Source: Sediminibacterium ginsengisoli (GTDB lineage Bacteria > Bacteroidota > Bacteroidia > Chitinophagales > Chitinophagaceae). Taken from it: a stretch of 6,999 nt of DNA. The notes under the pieces are model-generated. The model worked only from the letters and a program-made list of their open reading frames with translations. It ran no database searches and was not told the origin of the DNA. Each line of letters opens with the position of its first letter. The stretch's first letter is position 1. Below, piece by piece: positions 1 to 6,468 of this stretch. The stretch covers positions 1-6,999 of the forward strand of contig CALPSK010000041.1 in assembly GCA_943326215.1 (NCBI GenBank), read 5' to 3'. Both the position numbers and the translations under genes were made by a program.

Positions 1-2657
1 GCACCTGTTGCAAAGCGCTTGTATATTGCGCTAGCTGGTTCTACTTCATCAATAGAAATAGAGGGGCGTGTTGGTTTAAAATCAAATAAGCCTCTTAGGG
101 TGCAAGCTTTCTCCGTTTGATCATTGACTAGCTTTGAATATTTTTTAAAGCTAGGATAATCATTCATTTTAGTAGAGTGCTGTAATAAATGAATGGTTTG
201 TGGATTGAATAAATGAAATTCACCACGACGCTTCCACTGATACACCCCGCCTTCTGTTAGTCGGTCCACTGGAGAAGATTTTTTAGCAAAGGCTAAATCA
301 TGTTTGGCTAAAATTTCTTTAGCAATTTCATCTAAGCCCATTCCATCTATTCTAGAAGTAACACCGGTAAAATGACGATTCACTACTTCTTTATTAATAC
401 CAATAATTTCAAATATTTGAGCACCTTGATAAGATTGTAAAGTAGAGATACCCATTTTAGAGAATACTTTATACAATCCTTCATTCACCGCTTTAATATA
501 ATTCTTCTTTAATTTTTCTGAGTCGTATTCCGATTTTATTTTATCGTGCAATTTCATATCACGAATAGTAGAGAGTGCCATATAAGGGTTAATGGCAGTG
601 GCTCCAAAACCTATCAAACATGCATAATGGTGCACTTCCCAAACATCACCTCCTTCCACGATAATACCTACTTTACCTCTTAAACCTTTTCTAATTAAAT
701 GATGATGCACACTCGCACAAGCAAGAAGTGTGGGAATGGCAGCATGTTCAGAGTCGATAGAACGGTCGGTTAAAACAATAACTTCAAATCCATCTTCCAC
801 GGCGTCTACTGCATAGCGGCATAAACGATCTAATCCTTTTTTCAAAGAACCTTCTTTACCATCTGCTCTGAAATAACATTGTAAAGTTTTGGCTTGGAAT
901 ACCCCTGTATCAATACTTCTAATTTTCTCTAATTCATGGTTGTTTAAAATAGGATGTTTTAAAGCAACGCAGTGACTTGCCATCGGATCCTCTGTTAATA
1001 AATTTCCTTGGCTTCCCACAAAAGTGGCCAGAGACATGACCATTCTTTCACGAATAGGATCGATAGGCGGGTTAGTTACTTGAGCAAACAATTGCTTGAA
1101 GTAACTAGTGATATGTTGAGGCTGGTCGCTTAATACGGCTAAGGGAGTATCGGTACCCATTGAACCAATAGGTTCTTTACCATCTGTGGCCATGGGTGTA
1201 ATGATATTCTCTAAATCCTCTTTGGTATAACCAAATGCTTTTTGGTATTTAAAAATTTGATCGTGCTCTAGATGGGTGAATTGAATTCTGGGTTCAGGTA
1301 ATTCTTCTAAACGAATTTTATATTTATTCAACCAATCTGCGTAAGGTTGTTGCGCACAAATAGTTTGTTTTAAATCGGTATCGCTAATAATTTTTCCCGC
1401 TTCCATATCTACCACAAACATTTTACCAGGTTGTAAACGACCTTTTTCAATAATAGTAGAAGGGTCGATAGGTAAAACACCTGTTTCAGAGGCCATGATA
1501 ACGCGGTCGTCATTGGTGACGCAATAACGAGAAGGTCTTAATCCATTTCTATCTAAAGTGGCACCAATCATTTTTCCATCGGTAAACGAAATAGAAGCGG
1601 GGCCATCCCAAGGTTCCATAAAGGCAGCATGAAATTCGTAGAAAGCTTTTTTCACAGGATCCATTAATTCATTGCCATCCCAAGCTTCAGGAATAAGCAT
1701 CATCATTACATGCGGTAATGAACGACCTGATAAAGTGAGTAACTCAATCATATTGTCTAAACAAGCAGAGTCTGATTGACCAGCAGTAACCACTGGTAAA
1801 ATCATTTCTAATTCTTCCTTAGAAAAATAAGGAGAGAAAAAACTTGACTCATTAGATCTTAGCCAATTTAAATTTCCTTGTAAAGTATTGATTTCTCCAT
1901 TGTGTGCAATGTACCTGAAAGGTTGTGCTAATTTCCAAGAAGGAAAAGTATTGGTTGCAAAACGAGAATGCACTAATCCAAAAGCAGAGACAACTCTTTT
2001 GTCGCTTAAGTCGGGGAAGTATTCCCTTACTTGATGACTTGTTAATTGCCCTTTATATACAATGACTCTTTGCGACAAAGAGGCCATATAAAAACCTATA
2101 GCTTCTTTTTTAATAGAGTTATTAATAGTATGAGAAGCGTAATTTTTTAAAACAAAAAGTTTTCTTTCAAAACCCTCAGGGTCGCTGATATGATCTGGCT
2201 TTTTTAAAAACACTTGTTCCATCACTGGCTCTACCGATAAAGCAGAAGGCCCAATGGTAGCTCTGTTAACAGGTACTTTTCTATAACCAATAATTTCAAT
2301 GCCTAATTTCTCTGCAGCCCTAGCAAAAATTTCTTTACACTCAGTAACAATTGATTTATCTGATGGAAAAAATATAAATCCAACACCATATTCATTGGAG
2401 TCGGGTAGGTGTATGCCTTGTTCTAATAATTCATTGAAGAAAAATTCATGTGGAATTTGAATCATGATACCTGCGCCATCACCTGTATTAATTTCACAAC
2501 CACAGGCACCACGGTGTTCCATGTTTTCTAAAATAGTTAGACCATCAATGACATGCTGATGTGATTTTACACCTTTGATATTAGCAACAAAACCAATACC
2601 ACAAGCGTCGTGTTCATAAGCAGGATCATACAATCCTAGTTGTTCTTTTTTCATCAT
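1..2657 (-). CDS. gltB: Glutamate synthase large (alpha) subunit, N-terminal part; cut by left window edge
   Basis: GltB makes glutamate from 2-oxoglutarate and glutamine-derived ammonia (GOGAT step of ammonium assimilation), usually with a GltD partner, which is not in this window. The reading frame is open for 885 codons plus 2 bases. It starts at a double ATG (2657 or 2654), with no clear Shine-Dalgarno. Cys19 in DACGIGF is the expected catalytic nucleophile of the class II glutaminase domain (about 19-430), so the first 18 residues should be a short propeptide removed in maturation. Further glutaminase landmarks are AHNGEINTLQGN near 250 and LDRNGLRPSRYCV near 365-380. The central domain (about 460-780) contains MASHCVALKHPIL and IVEGGDVWEVHHYA. 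The last residues, EVEPASAIYKRFATGA, lie at the entry to the FMN domain. Family members are about 1,500 residues, so roughly 600 residues lie beyond the edge, including the FMN site, the 3Fe-4S cysteines and the C-terminal beta-helix. No frameshift is seen. Confidence 0.97.
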   Translation of the reverse strand, partial: MMKKEQLGLYDPAYEHDACGIGFVANIKGVKSHQHVIDGLTILENMEHRGACGCEINTGDGAGIMIQIPHEFFFNELLEQGIHLPDSNEYGVGFIFFPSDKSIVTECKEIFARAAEKLGIEIIGYRKVPVNRATIGPSALSVEPVMEQVFLKKPDHISDPEGFERKLFVLKNYASHTINNSIKKEAIGFYMASLSQRVIVYKGQLTSHQVREYFPDLSDKRVVSAFGLVHSRFATNTFPSWKLAQPFRYIAHNGEINTLQGNLNWLRSNESSFFSPYFSKEELEMILPVVTAGQSDSACLDNMIELLTLSGRSLPHVMMMLIPEAWDGNELMDPVKKAFYEFHAAFMEPWDGPASISFTDGKMIGATLDRNGLRPSRYCVTNDDRVIMASETGVLPIDPSTIIEKGRLQPGKMFVVDMEAGKIISDTDLKQTICAQQPYADWLNKYKIRLEELPEPRIQFTHLEHDQIFKYQKAFGYTKEDLENIITPMATDGKEPIGSMGTDTPLAVLSDQPQHITSYFKQLFAQVTNPPIDPIRERMVMSLATFVGSQGNLLTEDPMASHCVALKHPILNNHELEKIRSIDTGVFQAKTLQCYFRADGKEGSLKKGLDRLCRYAVDAVEDGFEVIVLTDRSIDSEHAAIPTLLACASVHHHLIRKGLRGKVGIIVEGGDVWEVHHYACLIGFGATAINPYMALSTIRDMKLHDKIKSEYDSEKLKKNYIKAVNEGLYKVFSKMGISTLQSYQGAQIFEIIGINKEVVNRHFTGVTSRIDGMGLDEIAKEILAKHDLAFAKKSSPVDRLTEGGVYQWKRRGEFHLFNPQTIHLLQHSTKMNDYPSFKKYSKLVNDQTEKACTLRGLFDFKPTRPSISIDEVEPASAIYKRFATG

Positions 2658-2682
2658 TTCAACCAGTTATTTATAGGGTAGC

Positions 2683-2698
2683 TCGCTTAGGTTAGCGA
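2683..2698. repeat. Small inverted repeat in the gltB leader
   Basis: TCGCT at 2683-2687 and AGCGA at 2694-2698 are perfectly complementary across a 6-base spacer. The repeat lies 26 bases upstream of the gltB start and would fall within its 5' leader if transcription starts near the candidate -7 box at 2705-2712. It could be a leader hairpin or a protein site. At 5 bp per arm, chance is also possible. Confidence 0.35.
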
Positions 2699-2810
2699 TT
2701 CATTGAAAATTACGAAAAAACAAGGATTTTTTAAAGCAGAATTGCAATAAATTTATTAACCATTTAATATTGTTTTATGAATTTAAATCAAATGCTTAAT
2801 ATTCATTAAA

Positions 2811-2822
2811 TAACGAACGTTA
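2811..2822. repeat. Near-palindrome TAACGAACGTTA upstream of gltB
   Basis: Two perfect 5-bp arms, TAACG and CGTTA, flank a central AA. The site lies about 155 bp upstream of gltB and about 70 bp past the ispE stop. It contains most of the few G/C bases in a very AT-rich stretch, which makes it stand out as a possible operator, but no regulator can be named from the sequence. Confidence 0.3.
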
Positions 2823-2889
2823 GCAATTATTTTTTAGATGAATTGACAACTGAAATCAAAAACTAATCAGAAATGAAATTAAATGAAGA

Positions 2890-3732
2890 TCAAACAAGAT
2901 CGACTCTAAGGGAAGATTCCGTTGCAGGGGACTCTATCTTAGTTCCTTTGGGGAAAATACCAAATAGGGAACTGCCCGAACCACTCATACTTGCATAAAT
3001 TGCCCCTTGCTCGTATAAATTATTTTTCAATGCTTCTAATTCTGGATGTGCTTTGAAAACAGGGGCTTCGAAATCATTTATTAATTCCGCCTTCCAAGTT
3101 TCAATGGGTTGCTTAATAATAGTTAAGATAGATTTTTCTTTTACACAAGGGCTTAATTGTTGAAATGCCCAAGGTGTAGCAATATGAATGCCTGGGTGAA
3201 TGAGTACAATGGTATAATTACTTAGGTCAATTGAAATAGGATTTAGTATTTCTCCTCTTCCAGTAGCATGGCAGGCTTCGTTGAAAATAAAAAAAGGACA
3301 ATCACTTCCAAGCCTTGCAGCATAATCAAGTAATTGTTTTTGAGTTAATTTCAATTCAAATAATTGATTCAATAATAGAAGTACGGTAGTTCCATCTGCA
3401 GAGCCACCTCCTAAACCCGCACCCATGGGAATATTTTTATGTAAATGAATTTTAACAGCACCTATAGGGGGGTAGTCGGCTTTTAATAAATGATAAGCTT
3501 TCACACATAAATTATTGGAAGCATCGCCTGGGATAGGAATACCAGTATGTGAAAAGGCTACTCCATTTATAGTATTTGAATTTTCTTTACTTGCTAATTT
3601 TTCTGGAACTATTTCTACAATATCATGCAAGGCTACTGGATAAAAAACAGTTTCTAATGCATGAAAACCATCTGCTCTTTTTTCTAAGATAGATAAGCCT
3701 AAATTAATTTTGCAAGGAGAAAATTGAATCAT
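2890..3732 (-). CDS. ispE: 4-diphosphocytidyl-2-C-methyl-D-erythritol kinase (IspE)
   Basis: This cytosolic GHMP-family kinase uses ATP to phosphorylate the 2-hydroxyl of CDP-methylerythritol, a step of the MEP (non-mevalonate) route to isopentenyl diphosphate. The 280-residue length is normal for the family. The N-terminus FSPCKINLGLSIL carries the conserved Lys8 and Asn10 of the PAKxNL-type motif (Cys7 replaces the usual Ala). The glycine-rich ATP loop PMGAGLGGGSADG is at about 102-114, the catalytic Asp144 lies in LGSDCPFF, and the third GHMP motif SMSGSGSSLFGIF is at 248-260. The start is 3 bases after the stop of the upstream DUF151 gene, with no Shine-Dalgarno, so co-transcription and possibly translational coupling are likely. 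It is the last gene of the inferred etfB-etfA-DUF151-ispE operon. The ~20-residue C-terminal tail after the last motif is not conserved in my reading. Confidence 0.96.
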   Translation of the reverse strand: MIQFSPCKINLGLSILEKRADGFHALETVFYPVALHDIVEIVPEKLASKENSNTINGVAFSHTGIPIPGDASNNLCVKAYHLLKADYPPIGAVKIHLHKNIPMGAGLGGGSADGTTVLLLLNQLFELKLTQKQLLDYAARLGSDCPFFIFNEACHATGRGEILNPISIDLSNYTIVLIHPGIHIATPWAFQQLSPCVKEKSILTIIKQPIETWKAELINDFEAPVFKAHPELEALKNNLYEQGAIYASMSGSGSSLFGIFPKGTKIESPATESSLRVDLV

Positions 3733-3735
3733 TAG

Positions 3736-4326
3736 CTATGATTTCTTTTGCGCAGTTTTCTTATTGATTTCATCACGAATATCAATAGCGCGGATATAGT
3801 CTTCCTGTTCTAAAACTTCTTGTAATAATTTATTTAATTCCACTAAAGACATACTTGTTAAATCGTTGGCTACTGGTTCAGTAGCCACTGTAGTGGGCGA
3901 AATGTTTTTTTCTGCATTTTCATTCTCTAAACCTGCTTGTTCTAGTATATTGGAATACACATAAATAGGGCAACCAAAACGAACGGCTAATGCTAGTGCA
4001 TCACTGGTTCTGCTATCAATTTCAATAGTATCATTCGCAGTAAAACAAACCAGTTTTGAATAAAAAATACCTTCTTGTAAATCACATATATATACTTCCT
4101 GCAATTGAATATCAAAAGCAGTCATAAAATTTTTCATTAAGTCATGCGTCAATGGGCGAGAAGGATGCATATTTTCCAAAGCCACTGCAATAGCCTGTGC
4201 CTCGAAGCCTCCAATGACAATGGGAAGCCTGCGAAGTCCATTCACCTCTCCTAAAATAACTGCATAGGAGTTAGATTGGGTGATGCTATGGGATAAAGCC
4301 ACTATTTCAAGTTCAATTTTCTGCAT
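3736..4326 (-). CDS. Bifunctional nuclease domain (DUF151/BFN) protein with C-terminal UVR motif
   Basis: The 196-residue protein has two parts. Residues 1 to about 130 match the BFN (DUF151) fold: LPIVIGGFEAQAIAVALE at 34-51, RPLTHDLM at 57-64 and the signature SRTSDALALAVRFGCPIYV at 105-123. A low-complexity linker (about 131-158) leads to a UVR-type helical hairpin at about 160-192, with LLQEVLEQEDYIRAIDIRDEI matching the E-x-Y-x-x-A-x-x-x-R-D-E-I pattern of UvrB/UvrC/ClpC-type interaction motifs. Some plant and bacterial BFN proteins have been reported to act on RNA and DNA, but the cellular role in Bacteroidota is not settled, so nuclease activity is inferred from family only. No signal peptide or membrane segment is seen. 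It lies 46 bp after etfA and 3 bp before ispE, with all genes in the same direction. The ATG start is preceded by no Shine-Dalgarno. Confidence 0.9.
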   Translation of the reverse strand: MQKIELEIVALSHSITQSNSYAVILGEVNGLRRLPIVIGGFEAQAIAVALENMHPSRPLTHDLMKNFMTAFDIQLQEVYICDLQEGIFYSKLVCFTANDTIEIDSRTSDALALAVRFGCPIYVYSNILEQAGLENENAEKNISPTTVATEPVANDLTSMSLVELNKLLQEVLEQEDYIRAIDIRDEINKKTAQKKS

Positions 4327-4338
4327 ATTACTAATTAC

Positions 4339-4351
4339 AGCCTTTATGGCT
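4339..4351 (-). other. Small hairpin in the etfA to DUF151-gene gap
   Basis: On the transcribed strand, AGCC and GGCT pair across the 5-base loop ATAAA, with a possible flanking U-G pair. The structure begins 13 bases before the DUF151-gene start codon and just downstream of a candidate -7 element. It has no trailing U run, so it is not a standard terminator. It could modulate translation or RNA processing between the ETF and the downstream genes, or be chance. Confidence 0.3.
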
Positions 4352-4354
4352 AAC

Positions 4355-4362
4355 CAAAGTTA
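4355..4362 (-). promoter_or_regulatory. Candidate internal -7 promoter element for the DUF151 gene and ispE
   Basis: The minus strand reads TAACTTTG, an exact match to the Bacteroidota -7 consensus TAnnTTTG. It sits in the 46-bp gap after etfA, and a start point 6-7 bases further on would give a leader of about 20 bases. No TTG is found at the expected -33 distance, so support is limited to the single element. In AT-rich DNA a chance match is plausible. Confidence 0.3.
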
Positions 4363-4372
4363 AATAATTATG

Positions 4373-5335
4373 CTATGCGTTTGACTTCATTTTTAAAATA
4401 GCTGCGCTGAGGGCAGGTACTATTTCGAAGGCATCTCCAATGACTCCATAGTCGGCAGCTTTGAAAAAAGGCGCTTCTGGGTCCTTGTTAATGACCACTA
4501 TTGTCTTACTTCTATTTACCCCTGCTAAATGCTGGATGGCTCCAGATATACCAATGGCTATATATAAATTAGGGGCAATTTGAATACCGGTTTGGCCCAC
4601 ATGCTCATGGTGGGGTCTCCAATCTGAGTCTGAAACCGGACGGCTACAAGCAGTAGCCGCACCAAGTGACTTGGCTAGATCTAGTAAAATCCCCCAATGT
4701 TCTGGTCCTTTTAATCCACGTCCTCCACTTACCACTAAGCTCGCTTCTGTTAATGGAATCTCGCCTTCCACTTTTTCTACTTTCGTAATTTTTATAGAGG
4801 CAGCAGGTATAGGAATATTTATTTCTTCAACAGCGGCAGCATTTTCATAAGCCACTACACCAAAACTATTTTGATTAATCGCAATAACTTTAATTGGGGT
4901 ATCAATTTGAATAGATGCAAAGGCTTTTCCAGAGAATACTGTTTTAGTAACCACAAAACCATTTTCCGTATTCGGTAAACTAGAAGCACCTGTTACTAAA
5001 CCCGCCTCTAATTTTACAGCAACCGCTGGTGCAATGGCCTTGCCATTTATATTATGTGCAAAAACCACTACAGTAGCATTTGCATTTTTTGCAGCAGTAG
5101 CAATTAAATTGGAATGTAATTTTACATCCAAAGTATTCAGGCTTTCATTTTTAAGATGAAATACTTTTTGAGCACCATTTTTTCCTAGGTCTGCAAGATT
5201 ATCTTGCACCGTTCCTAAAACCAAGGCTGCTACATCGCATCCTAATTGTTTAGCAATGGCTGCACCATAAGACATGGCTTCTAGGGAAGACTTTTTAATT
5301 TGTTGATCGGCTTGATCTATATATACTAGTACCAT
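4373..5335 (-). CDS. etfA: Electron transfer flavoprotein subunit alpha
   Basis: EtfA pairs with EtfB to form a soluble FAD-binding heterodimer that takes electrons from acyl-CoA or related dehydrogenases and passes them on, commonly to the quinone pool through ETF:quinone oxidoreductase. The 320-residue length is normal. Residues 1 to about 190 form the N-terminal domain, beginning MVLVYIDQAD. The C-terminal FAD domain (about 195-320) has VVSGGRGLKGPEHW (201-214), CSRPVSDSDWRPHHEHVGQTG (230-250), YIAIGISGAIQHLAG (258-272) and the terminal signature NKDPEAPFFKAADYGVIGD (283-301), all typical. It lies 19 bases downstream of etfB, as expected for a co-expressed heterodimer. No fused rubredoxin or ferredoxin module is present. 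Whether this is a conventional or an electron-bifurcating ETF cannot be decided here; no bifurcating partner dehydrogenase is nearby. Confidence 0.96.
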   Translation of the reverse strand: MVLVYIDQADQQIKKSSLEAMSYGAAIAKQLGCDVAALVLGTVQDNLADLGKNGAQKVFHLKNESLNTLDVKLHSNLIATAAKNANATVVVFAHNINGKAIAPAVAVKLEAGLVTGASSLPNTENGFVVTKTVFSGKAFASIQIDTPIKVIAINQNSFGVVAYENAAAVEEINIPIPAASIKITKVEKVEGEIPLTEASLVVSGGRGLKGPEHWGILLDLAKSLGAATACSRPVSDSDWRPHHEHVGQTGIQIAPNLYIAIGISGAIQHLAGVNRSKTIVVINKDPEAPFFKAADYGVIGDAFEIVPALSAAILKMKSNA

Positions 5336-5354
5336 ATAATAATTTTAAATGCTT

Positions 5355-6098
5355 TTAAATAACTTTTGCTTCTTCTTTCAATAATCTTACTAATTCATCC
5401 ATATTGGCAGGGTCTACCAATTTCACGCCCGACTTTGCAGCAGGGGTGTCAAATTTTTTGATACTTGTAGTGGCGGTCGCCTCCACAGGACTTACTACTT
5501 TCAAGGGTTTGGTGCGCGCTGCCATTATACCTCTCATATTAGGAATTCTTTGTTCAGCCATTCCTTTTTGACAACTTATAACAACGGGTAAATTTACTTC
5601 GCAGGTTTCTTCACCGCCCTCAATTTCTCTTCTAACAGTTGCAGTAGTTCCATCGCAATCAAATTTATTGGCAAGAGAAACAAAAGGCATATCTAATAGG
5701 GCAGATAGCATGGAACCAATAGAGGAACTATTATAATCGATGGTTTCTTTTCCTGTAAAAATAATTTCATAACCACCTTCTTTTGCAATAGCAGCTATTT
5801 GCTTCGCTATATAAAAAGAATCATTACTATTACTATCTATTCGAATGGCTTCATCGCCGCCTAAGGCTAATGCTTTTCTAATAATAGGTTCTGCATCTGC
5901 ACTGCCTACTGTTACTAAATGAATAATAGCACTTGGGTCTTTCTCTTTTAATTCAATGGCTCTTACTAAAGCATACCATTCGTCATAAGGGTTGATAATC
6001 CATTGCACTCCATTTTCATCGAACTTTGTATTACCTTCGGTAAAGGCAATTTTAGCTGTCGTATCGGGGGTCTTACTAATACAAACTAATATTTTCAT
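5355..6098 (-). CDS. etfB: Electron transfer flavoprotein subunit beta
   Basis: EtfB is the partner of EtfA; in conventional ETFs it holds an AMP and contributes to the FAD site and the dehydrogenase-contact surface. The 247-residue protein has the expected N-terminus MKILVCISKTPDT, the NPYDEW segment at 36-41, LALGGDEAIRID at 77-88, GKETIDYNSSSIG at 116-128, and the ETF-beta signature EQRIPNMRGIMAARTKPL at 182-199. The start is chosen from the family N-terminus; an in-frame TAA lies a short way upstream. It is the first gene of the inferred operon, 58 bp from a divergent TPR gene, with a consensus -7 element in that gap. Compared with human ETF-beta as I recall it, the NP-to-LKE segment (36-52) appears one residue longer, which may be a lineage trait. 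Confidence 0.96.
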   Translation of the reverse strand: MKILVCISKTPDTTAKIAFTEGNTKFDENGVQWIINPYDEWYALVRAIELKEKDPSAIIHLVTVGSADAEPIIRKALALGGDEAIRIDSNSNDSFYIAKQIAAIAKEGGYEIIFTGKETIDYNSSSIGSMLSALLDMPFVSLANKFDCDGTTATVRREIEGGEETCEVNLPVVISCQKGMAEQRIPNMRGIMAARTKPLKVVSPVEATATTSIKKFDTPAAKSGVKLVDPANMDELVRLLKEEAKVI

Positions 6099-6103
6099 AA
6101 AGC

Positions 6104-6111
6104 TAATTTTG
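6104..6111 (+). promoter_or_regulatory. Candidate -7 promoter element for the TPR gene
   Basis: The plus strand reads TAATTTTG, an exact match to the Bacteroidota TAnnTTTG element. A transcript would begin near 6117-6118 and carry a leader of about 40 bases. The element lies only 5 bases upstream of the etfB start codon, so its -33 region falls inside etfB. No TTG is present at the usual -33 distance, so the assignment is tentative. Confidence 0.35.
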
Positions 6112-6119
6112 TTAAATTG

Positions 6120-6139
6120 TTAGTTGTTTATGCAACTAA
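6120..6139. repeat. 7-bp inverted repeat in the etfB/TPR divergent gap
   Basis: TTAGTTG (6120-6126) and CAACTAA (6133-6139) are perfect inverted arms around the 6-base spacer TTTATG. The outer G/T pairs could extend an RNA stem by wobble pairing. It lies between the two candidate -7 boxes and overlaps the predicted etfB transcription start, a position that would suit a regulator operator or a 5'-end hairpin in either transcript. Confidence 0.45.
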
Positions 6140-6141
6140 TG

Positions 6142-6149
6142 CAAATATA
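6142..6149 (-). promoter_or_regulatory. etfB: Candidate -7 promoter element for the etfB operon
   Basis: The minus strand reads TATATTTG, an exact match to TAnnTTTG. Transcription would begin near 6136, giving a leader of about 38 bases before etfB. The upstream -33 region lies inside the TPR gene start and has no TTG at 17-23 bases. Support comes from the exact -7 match, the position in the only upstream gap of the operon, and the leader length. Confidence 0.45.
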
Positions 6150-6156
6150 AGCCAAG

Positions 6157-6468
6157 ATGCAACGAATAGAAAGAATTATTGAGTTTTTAAATCAACAACC
6201 TAAGGATAACTTTTTAAGACATGCCCTGGCCATGGAATATATTAAATTAGGGGAGGAGCAAAAAGCCCATGATTTACTGCTAGCTGTGCTTACAGACTCG
6301 CCCGATTATATTGGATCCTATTATCATTTTGCCAAATGCCTAGAGCGCATGGGCCAAAAAGAGCAGGCCATTATTTGGTATGAAAAAGGAATGGCAGCGG
6401 CTAAATTAGCCAAGGACAACCATGCCTATAATGAGTTGCAGGGTGCCTATGAAGACTTAATATATTAA
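6157..6468 (+). CDS. Small tetratricopeptide-repeat protein
   Basis: This is a 103-residue, all-helical protein with about two and a half TPR-like units. LRHALAMEYIKLGEEQKAHDLLLAVL (about 20-45) and SYYHFAKCLERMGQKEQAIIWYEKGMAAA (about 54-82) fit the TPR spacing of small and large residues (A/Y, G, A, Y/P), and a capping helix follows. There is no signal peptide or membrane segment, so it is probably a cytoplasmic scaffold or binding protein; no partner can be named. The ATG at 6157 is the first possible start because an in-frame TAA lies at 6148-6150. The gene diverges from etfB and shares a 58-bp promoter region with it, which hints at but does not prove a shared function. Similar ~100-aa TPR proteins are, from memory, common in Bacteroidota. 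Confidence 0.85.
   Translation: MQRIERIIEFLNQQPKDNFLRHALAMEYIKLGEEQKAHDLLLAVLTDSPDYIGSYYHFAKCLERMGQKEQAIIWYEKGMAAAKLAKDNHAYNELQGAYEDLIY

Larger units (their letters stand above)
2658..2889. other. AT-rich intergenic region: gltB leader and downstream flank of ispE
   Basis: This gap lies between the ispE stop and the gltB start, both on the minus strand. It holds no credible gene; the longest ATG-started reading I noticed is an 11-codon plus-strand frame at 2777-2809. No GC-rich hairpin followed by a T run is visible after ispE, so read-through from ispE into gltB cannot be excluded. For gltB the best -7 candidate is TAATTTTC on the minus strand at 2712-2705, seven of eight to TAnnTTTG, without a well-spaced TTG upstream. 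Two small inverted repeats (2683-2698 and 2811-2822) are listed separately. An 8-bp direct repeat, TTAATATT (2764-2771 and 2796-2803), is probably an effect of AT richness. Confidence 0.6.

Noticed and set aside
2764..2803. 8-bp direct repeat TTAATATT as a regulator-binding pair
   Set aside because: Such A/T-only 8-mers are expected by chance in this composition, and the flanking bases do not match.
2777..2809. Plus-strand 11-codon ATG frame in the gltB leader as a small peptide gene
   Set aside because: It is very short, consists of AT-rich chance codons and has no promoter or ribosome-site support; it is also opposite to the direction of both neighbours.
4373..6098. Electron-bifurcating ETF (Fix/Car-type) system
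   Set aside because: No bifurcating partner, ferredoxin or FixC/FixX-like gene is adjacent and no decisive motif could be read, so the conventional ETF is the simpler reading.
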